Shown here: in pieces, positions 57,801-64,000 of the stretch
Layout of the letters: the number at the start of each line of letters is the position of its first letter
Numbering within the stretch: the stretch's first letter is position 1
Assembly: GCF_964340395.1 (NCBI RefSeq)
Contig: NC_135559.1
Location: forward strand, 3,524,501 to 3,588,500
DNA from: Glandiceps talaboti
Lineage: Eukaryota; Hemichordata; Enteropneusta; Spengelidae
Reading direction: 5' to 3'
DNA length: 64,000 nt
Notes under the pieces: generated by a model
Told to the model about the DNA's origin: nothing
Database searches by the model: none
Seen by the model: the letters and a program-made list of their open reading frames with translations, nothing else
Translations under genes and position numbers: made by a program

Positions 57801-58143
57801 TTAGTGCGATGACTGTAGCTGGAAGCTGTTGTCAGATTTGTAATTTTCTAATCGTTCTTTTGTCCAGCAACAGACACCAGTAAGGTAAAGAAAAATGTTT
57901 ATCATGTCTACATCGGGTATATTTCGAAGGTCCTCCGTCCAACTTTCAATGTTTCCGCTGTCGATTAGTTCTATCTTTTGATGCCCGACATCCACTATTC
58001 GTCTCCACTTCCGTTCTCTCAGAAAATCATCACTTTCCACTGTTTCAAGACCAAGGTTGACAGCATTTCTGGCAATATCTAGTAGATTTAGAAATACTAA
58101 TTTTCCGCTCTTTTATGAATCCACGAAGTTCTTTTACGCCCAT
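57801..58143 (-). pseudogene. Broken gene fragment: SAP-like start plus W-x2-DLRNIPDVD domain
   Basis: Read on the minus strand, MGVKELRGFIKERKIS resembles the DNA-binding SAP helix-extended-helix. After about one break it is followed by IARNAVNLGLETVESDDF, SWTEDLRNIPDVD, IFLYLTGVCCWTKERLENYK and SDNSF. SAP followed by a W-DLR-P-D...YL...T-E-L--YKS segment is an arrangement I associate with an expanded family of large uncharacterised proteins in marine invertebrates. That association is from memory and unverified. Only about 110 residues remain and no continuation was found, so I treat it as a relic of a duplicated gene or a transposable-element-borne gene. Confidence 0.5.
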
Positions 58144-58784
58144 TTTGTTGACAGCTTCATACATGCATGGCCATACTATTAGATGCCATGACGAAAATTC
58201 TGTCCCTCACTTTGTCAGATATGGTGCGCCCTCTCGCGATACTTTCCTGCGAAACTACCGGAAGTTCGATATTACCGGCATACGCCGGTTGTGTGCATAG
58301 GTAATAAGTCTTTTAGAATTACAATAAACGGTTAATAATGACAAAGGAAAGTGGTAGCTTTGAAACAATGCTTATGCAAATAGTATTTCCCATAATTAAC
58401 TGAATACGCTCACGTTTCGACCAAATCCAAGGATCAGGAGGGCTAGTGGACCTTGTTTTCTTTTTTTCGATTCCTTACTCGTGATCTGTGACATAAAGTA
58501 AGTACTTGTGATTACGGTATAGTGTAGAAGACTCACTCGCAGTATACTGACTTCACCACATTGTCCCAATCTGATTAAAATCCGATGTAGATGTCGGCTA
58601 ATCGTGCATTGCTATCTTACCATCGTTATTTAGCTTGAATTGACCTTCGTAGTAGATGTTTACGTTTTTAGCCTGATCGCCTCCTCTACGAATGTTTTCT
58701 GGTGCTATTTTAACATATCAAGGTAGTTATAATACGAGGTGTAGTGTTTTGAGCTGGTCACCAAATTTTTTTCCTACTTCTCAG

Positions 58785-58963
58785 TGGCTGCCAACATTTT
58801 TTCTCGAAAATCCTCCACCCCACCCCGAAATCAAATGGTGTACCCCTAACTATGACCATAGGCGTTGGAGAGACACACCCATGCTGTAAGGGGAGAACCA
58901 TTTGATTTCAGGGGGGGGGGTATGGAGGATTTTGAGAAAAATAAATTGTTTCCAGGTGAACCA
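58785..58963. mobile_element. Fold-back element with poly-C/poly-G arms
   Basis: The left arm TTTTTCTCGAAAATCCTCCA ... CGAAATCAAATGGT is repeated inverted (ACCATTTGATTTCAG ... TGGAGGATTTTGAGAAAAA). A related arm lies at 63290-63355 (GATATCAAATGGCACACCCC). Non-coding. Confidence 0.75.
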
Positions 58964-59175
58964 GAAAAAAACATTTGATCATGTAATGGCTTGAGAAAAA
59001 AAAATTATCATAACAGATAGAAGTGAAAAAAAAAATTGTCACAATGCACCAGAAATGAGCAAATTTGGAAACCTTATTCTCATGTATTAAATTTTATGTT
59101 TTAAATTAATTTCAGCAGCAAAAATAGTATTAAAGATAATTTTCAAAAATGTCAAGATGACTTTTGACAGTATAG

Positions 59176-59724
59176 GCATATGGATGAGACACGGATCAGA
59201 AATTACTATAATAGGTTTAAATCTGAGAAGAAATTCAGTTGACTGTAACGTATATTCCATTCACTTACAACTAAGTGATTTAGATGTTCCCAACTGTAAG
59301 TGGTGATTGTACAGAAGAAACTTCATAGCACTGAATAAAGTCAATTTAGGTTTAACAGCTATATATAAAATACACTAAATCTGACCTTCATTTAATAATT
59401 ATTTCTTCAAATTGTTAAAGATTCATCTTTGGAATAATAATTAAAAAAATGATCATTAGTCTGAACAAATATTTGCTTATTTTACTGGCTCTTAAAAAAT
59501 ACACCAATTAAAACCAAAATATTTTCTTGTCGAAGCCCTAAAATGGACATCGGTTTGAAAAATATTTTGTCAATTCTCACTGTGGTTGCTTCTTGGGGAT
59601 CCTAAAGTGGTGAATCCATGTATATTTAATGTCTCTTTTAATTTGGCATTATTAATTGTATTTGTAAGTGATTAAATGATACATGTGAAATAACATATTT
59701 GAAAACAATCCCAGATCTTAGAAG
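59176..59724 (+). repeat. Gene-less copy of the sulfotransferase 3' flank
   Basis: It aligns with 61611-62246 from GCATATGGATGAGA onward, including the AATAAA signal (59334-59339) and GCTTCTTGGGGATCCTAAAG. Both copies run into an (ATGT)n microsatellite. There is no recognisable coding sequence upstream of this copy. One block of about 80 bp is present only in the downstream copy, just before the microsatellite. Confidence 0.85.
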
Positions 59725-59860
59725 TATGTATGTATGTATGTATGTATGTATGTATGTATGTATGTATGTATGTATGTATGTATGTATGTATGTATGTATG
59801 TATGTATGTATGTATGTATGTATGTATGCATGCATGCATGCATGCATGTATGTATGTATG
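59725..59860. repeat. (TATG)n microsatellite
   Basis: More than 30 tetranucleotide units with a short TGCA variant near the end. Spurious open frames on both strands. Confidence 0.98.
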
Positions 59861-60544
59861 AACTGCCCCTTGGGAAAATGTTGATAATAATGTTTTGATT
59901 TCGCGTACTTTATCACTGTGCCATATTAACATTTAAACCCCGGCCCACCGCTGGTGGAGGGTCTATGACCCACTAACCACTTAGCATTTCCCATAATGCA
60001 CCAAATATACACGACTACTACACAAAGCAGGGTTACTGCCTTTCAAAAGCGTTAACTGTAACATAAGGTAAGCATTTCACATTACAAGACTTGCAGTTTG
60101 AACTTGAAAACGTGCGCCTCGGAAGTTTTATTCCTCTCTTCCTTTCTTTCTGCACCTTTTGACTTGTGCCACACACAGGCAAGGAAAAGTATTGCAGGAA
60201 TAGTGGTTGGGGCTGGCCCATCAGTTTAGGACATATGAAAAATAGAAAATATATACGTTTGGCACGGAAAAACCCAACCGACATCCCATACAGGACCATA
60301 GACAGGGAAGCTATCTGTGTAGTCGACACCGCACACAGGACCATAGAAAAAAGGGACAGTATCTGTGACAGGACATATTTATCGTGATGACCTTGACATG
60401 TTCCGACGTTGTTTATGACCCATCGTTAGGCTTTCTTTTTCTTCAACCCATGTGCAGTTAGGGGCGAGGTCAACGGTTCAAAGATAAAAACAAATTCTCT
60501 TACTGTGGGGGGTGGGGGTGGGGGTTTGAGCCATTGTGAATTAT

Positions 60545-60713
60545 TTTTCTTTGAAATATTTAAACAAGGGGAGAGCAATGTTTTAGAGAAAAGAAATTGA
60601 GGGAGGGTCGCTTTTTAGCAAAACAGACTCGGAGGAGGGTAACATTTTCTGCCACAGATCGGGCTTGATCCTCCACCTGACCCCCCCCCGCCTTGTAATT
60701 ACTGAAGGTTATC
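60545..60713 (+). repeat. Dispersed repeat upstream of the sulfotransferase-like gene (copy 2)
   Basis: Same order of blocks as 50460-50625 (TTTTAGAGAAAAGAAATTGA, GGGAGGGT, TGCCACAGAT, CTTGTAATTACTGAAGG). Confidence 0.75.
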
Positions 60714-60758
60714 TAATGAGGTTTTTTTTCTTTCTCATATCAGTTGCCTCATACAAGT

Positions 60759-61562
60759 ATGAATGAATTACAACAACAACCAAAGACTCGCGTTATGCTG
60801 TGGTGCCAAGTAAGTTCAAGATCAACGGTTTTCGAAATGTCGATAGCTTCAGTGTCCTCGTTTCAGATTTTTCATGAACCCTTCGTCGTTGCTGATATCT
60901 ATGGAGAAGAACGAAGATTTCCCTGTTCATTGGATACAGTAAATGGTTATACCCTTGCTGATGTTAAATGTTCCCTTGAAGCTGATTTTCCGGGAAAAAT
61001 TGCCGTATTTGCCAAAGATATGCCTACTACTCTTCGCGGTAATATGGATAAACTACCGAATAAATATCTTCACACCTTTTTGATCAGAGATCCTAAATCC
61101 GCGGCAATCTCCCAATATTTGAAGGGGTTGAAAACATTGCCCAAAATAAATCCAGACGTGAAGAGTCTTGGACAACTCGAATACATGTCAATGAAACCAA
61201 TGTGGGACCTGTATATATATGTAACGGAAACATTACAGCAAAAACCAATCGTTATTGATTCTGATGACTTACTTCGTTCGCCTCGGAAAGTAATACAAAA
61301 GTATTGCAATGCGACAGGGTTGCCTTTCCACGAATCTATGCTCAACTGGACGCCTGGAAATACGAGTTATTGGTTTCCAAAGTTTCTGGAGAAACCCTAC
61401 GTTGACTACTTCGCAAGGGCAATTGGAAGTTCGTGTTTTGAAGAACCACAGGATGCCCTTCGCTCATCTTCATTCAAAGAGGTTGAACTTCCGAAAGAGG
61501 TCTTGGAGATCATAGAATCGAACCAACCGATGTATGATGAACTTTCCAAGAACAAAATTTAA
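60759..61562 (+). CDS. Sulfotransferase-like P-loop protein (single coding exon)
   Basis: 267 residues, cytosolic by lack of a signal peptide. It resembles the P-loop sulfotransferase-like family often annotated in marine invertebrates as 'branched-chain amino acid aminotransferase-like' proteins. Family marks: RVMLWC-STVFEMS (11-28), IFHEPF (37-42), FPGK--VF-KDM (77-88), FLIRDP---AISQY (107-120, with R110 and S118 like the 3'-phosphate-binding residues), PIVIDSDDLL, and YCNATGLPFHESML-W-PG. Substrate unknown; PAPS as sulfate donor is inferred. The usual PRSxST phosphate loop reads VSSRST, so the basic residue is displaced by two. The ATG at 60759 follows a strong pyrimidine tract and CAG at 60741-60743, suggesting a non-coding first exon upstream. 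Confidence 0.83.
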   Translation: MNELQQQPKTRVMLWCQVSSRSTVFEMSIASVSSFQIFHEPFVVADIYGEERRFPCSLDTVNGYTLADVKCSLEADFPGKIAVFAKDMPTTLRGNMDKLPNKYLHTFLIRDPKSAAISQYLKGLKTLPKINPDVKSLGQLEYMSMKPMWDLYIYVTETLQQKPIVIDSDDLLRSPRKVIQKYCNATGLPFHESMLNWTPGNTSYWFPKFLEKPYVDYFARAIGSSCFEEPQDALRSSSFKEVELPKEVLEIIESNQPMYDELSKNKI

Positions 61563-61610
61563 ATGTAAAAGGATTCGGTTCAACGTATAACATTGGAATG
61601 AGAATGCAGG

Positions 61611-62246
61611 GCATATGGATGAGATACGGATCAGAAATTACTATAATGGGTTTAAATCTACGAAGAAATTCAGATGACTGTAACGTATATTCCATTCACT
61701 TACAACTAAGTGTGTAGATATTCCCAACTGTAAGTGGTGATTGTACAGAAGAAACTTGATAGCACTGAATAAAGCCAATTTAGGTTTAACAGCTAATACA
61801 TAAAATACACTAAAATGTTTGGCTGGATTTAATAATAAAATACACTAAATGTTTGGCCTGGATTTAATAATTATTTCTTTCAATTCGTAGAGATTCATCT
61901 TTGAAATAGTAATTAAAAAAATGTATTTCAGTCTGAACAAACATTTGCTTATTTTACTAGCTCTTAAAAAATACATCAATCAAAACTAAAATATTTGCTT
62001 GTCGAAGCCCTAAAACGGACATCGGTTTGAAAAATATTTTGTCAATTTTCACTGTGGTTGCTTCTTGGGGATCCTAAAGTGTCCATGTATTTCTAATATC
62101 TCTTTTAATTTGGCATTATTAATTGTATTTTTAAGTGATTAAATGATAGACGCTGGACAGTTCGACAACGTCTATAAATACACAGTAACTATTATGTCTC
62201 TTTGAAATATCAATTCGTTCGGTGTACTCACCTACATATGAAAACA
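61611..62246 (+). repeat. 3' flank of the sulfotransferase-like gene, duplicated at 59176
   Basis: Downstream copy of the duplicated block. It starts about 50 bp after the stop codon and includes the AATAAA at 61768-61773. Confidence 0.85.
61768..61773 (+). terminator. Polyadenylation signal of the sulfotransferase-like gene
   Basis: AATAAA, 206 bp after the stop. It is conserved in the upstream copy of the block. Confidence 0.6.
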
Positions 62247-62362
62247 ATGTATGTATGTATGTATGTATGTATGTATGTATGTATGTATGTATGTATGTAT
62301 GTATGTATGTATGTATGTATGTGTATGTATGTATGTATGTATGTATGTATGTATGTATGTAT
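62247..62362. repeat. (ATGT)n microsatellite
   Basis: About 28 tetranucleotide units with one GTG interruption. Confidence 0.98.
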
Positions 62363-63840
62363 ATGGTGGGGGTCCTCGTGGGCATTCCCCAGAAGCTTTG
62401 GAAGTTATTTACTCTCAAAGCCAATTTTGGTGAATCTCATTGTTTGTTTAATACATGAGTGACATCTGGGGTGAGGGAGTTCTAGGGGTTTTCCCCCTGG
62501 CAGATCTGGAGTTTTTTGTTTCTAATAGGCAATTTTTAGGTTATTCATGGCCTCTGGGGTAATATTTCCAAGCTTAAGTTTTTAAATGAGTTTCCCAAGT
62601 CACATAAATGTGGGCACATAACATTGGTATAGGGGCATTAATATCGCATGTATAGTAAAGTCACTGGAATGTTAGAGAAATTTAGGTGGTCATACCTAGT
62701 GTATAATAGAAACTTGAATCTGATTTGTAGTGTTGATACATGTAGTGTCCGAAATAGAAAGTATATTAATCCCTTCTGACGAGTTCATACTGAAGAGACT
62801 AGAACAATTTAGACTAATTTCTTTTATGAATTATCTATGAAGATTACCGTTACGAAACCTTTAAGTTCACTTTTGCCCCAAAGTCACGGTGCAAGACAAC
62901 TGGAGCACTGATTGTGAAACAGCCATATAATTACATGACATGTTCTGTAACTATTATGGTATCTAGGTAATACATGTATTATATGTATAATTTTATTATA
63001 GTTGTGTTTGAACTCTTACATGAAGTAATGGTTAAAAAATTCTGAAAGAAACAGAGACAAGAACAAATATATATGTACCACAGGCTAACGAAACTGACAG
63101 GTCCCTGACATGTGTTTGAAACAGTTTGTCATAATTTGACAAGTGTCCTGGTTGGAGAGGTACTAGCAGGTTGAGCAGTACACTCGAACTTGTGCATCAT
63201 ATCCATGTCAAGATTTTTTTCCTAGCAGTAATGCTACGTCCTTTTTTCCATCACCAACTTACATACGGATTTTTTTTTCAAGTAACTCCATTTGACATCT
63301 CCCCCCCCAAATCTTCCAAGCCCCCCCCCCCCCGATATCAAATGGCACACCCCTTAGTGCAATTTATACGCAAATGTGTATGAGCACATGAATAGACCTT
63401 GGAGTGTGTCATTTTTGTAAAATTGAAAGATCAGTTTGGATAGTGTAACTGATGAATTTCTCCATCACCATCCCCCACTTCCCTCCCCCCTTTTCCCCTC
63501 CCTCCATATATCCACCCACCCATCCATCCATTCGCTTTCTTAAATCCTCGCTTAGTCTCTGATAGGATATACCTACAACGCGATACATAACCTCATTTTA
63601 CATGTAACCCCAAATGAAAATACGCTGTACACATAACAATCAAAGACTACTTTTAATGTATGTACACCTTTGTGTGTATTACGTAACGAACTGTCTGTTT
63701 GAACCTACTCACGTCCTGACAAGCAACATGGAGTTGTTGTACACCACTCGTCGTATGGGTTCGTAGAGGCATAAAGGTACAAGTTAAAACCTGAGGTACG
63801 TGGCCATCATGAGAAGATACGTTTGGTAAGTCTCTCTCCA
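62363..63840. other. Intergenic, no gene recognised
   Basis: A+T-rich sequence with poly-C runs near 63301 and 63321. Part of the fold-back family of 58785 lies at 63290-63355. Nothing else supported. Confidence 0.6.
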
Positions 63841-63907
63841 ACGTCCATGGTCTCGCTGCCCTTCTTAGACACGCATCTTTGTGTTGGTTACTTGAGACCA
63901 TGGACGT
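63841..63907. repeat. 14-bp perfect inverted repeat
   Basis: ACGTCCATGGTCTC (63841-63854) and its complement (63894-63907) with a 39-base spacer. Confidence 0.85.
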
Positions 63908-63927
63908 ATTATACAATTGCGATTCAC

Positions 63928-64000
63928 TTCGTCCCATTTCCAACTCGTCCCATTTCAACTCGCCCCAATTTCAACTCGCCCCATTTTCAACTCGCCCCAT
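63928..64000. repeat. Tandem repeat of about 16-18 bp running off the window edge
   Basis: Four or more copies of TTTCAACTCGCCCCA-type units with small length changes. The array continues past base 64000. Confidence 0.9.

Noticed and set aside
58085-58110. 19-base intron joining the two parts of the SAP-like fragment
   Set aside because: A GT...AG of 19 bases is far below any workable spliceosomal intron; fragment treated as broken.
60033-60344. Minus-strand 103-residue frame as a gene
   Set aside because: No family resemblance; overlaps a short local duplication and lies in the presumed 5' region of the sulfotransferase-like gene.

Overview
The window is nuclear DNA of an invertebrate animal, probably an invertebrate deuterostome such as a hemichordate or cephalochordate. 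The exact group cannot be fixed from the sequence alone. The evidence is A+T-rich DNA, spliced genes with GT-AG introns of a few hundred bases to more than 4 kb, abundant fold-back mini-transposons and microsatellites, and four recognisable animal genes. I joined exons by hand. Every exon junction keeps the reading frame, and the products match their families from end to end.

Layout. 1-23292 (minus strand): the first two coding exons of a glypican of the GPC3/GPC5 type lie at 23292-22883. Everything below 22883 is most simply its very large second intron, filled with repeats. 23293-28326: intergenic DNA between two divergent genes, with two CTCF-like motifs, a fold-back element, long microsatellites and E2F-like sites. 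28327-47921 (plus): complete MCM7, 17 coding exons, 727 residues. 50697-56776 (plus): complete trimethyllysine dioxygenase (TMLHE-like), six coding exons, 452 residues, including a catalytic exon with no long open frame of its own. 58143-57801 (minus): a broken gene fragment with a SAP-like start. 60759-61562 (plus): a one-exon sulfotransferase-like gene whose 3' flank exists a second time upstream without a gene.

Main discovery. Introns 13 and 15 of MCM7 hold eight imperfect hairpins of about 70-90 nt. Each has, in its 3' arm on the MCM7 sense strand, a segment starting CATTGCAC, AATTGCAC or (once) TTTGCAC. Seven of the eight carry ATTGCAC, the seed of the miR-25/92/363 family. Vertebrates carry miR-106b~25 in an intron of MCM7. 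They also carry the two paralogous clusters beside GPC5 (miR-17~92) and GPC3 (miR-106a~363). This window has a GPC3/5-type glypican next to an MCM7 with ATTGCAC-seed hairpins, which looks like the state before the vertebrate duplications. The cluster has expanded locally by tandem duplication.

How the genes may work together. MCM7 is a subunit of the replicative helicase, and E2F-like sites upstream would tie it and its intronic microRNAs to the G1/S transition. TMLHE starts mitochondrial carnitine synthesis. The glypican is a cell-surface heparan sulfate proteoglycan. No functional operon-like link between these neighbours is implied. No retroviral, LTR or Polinton-like element was recognised.
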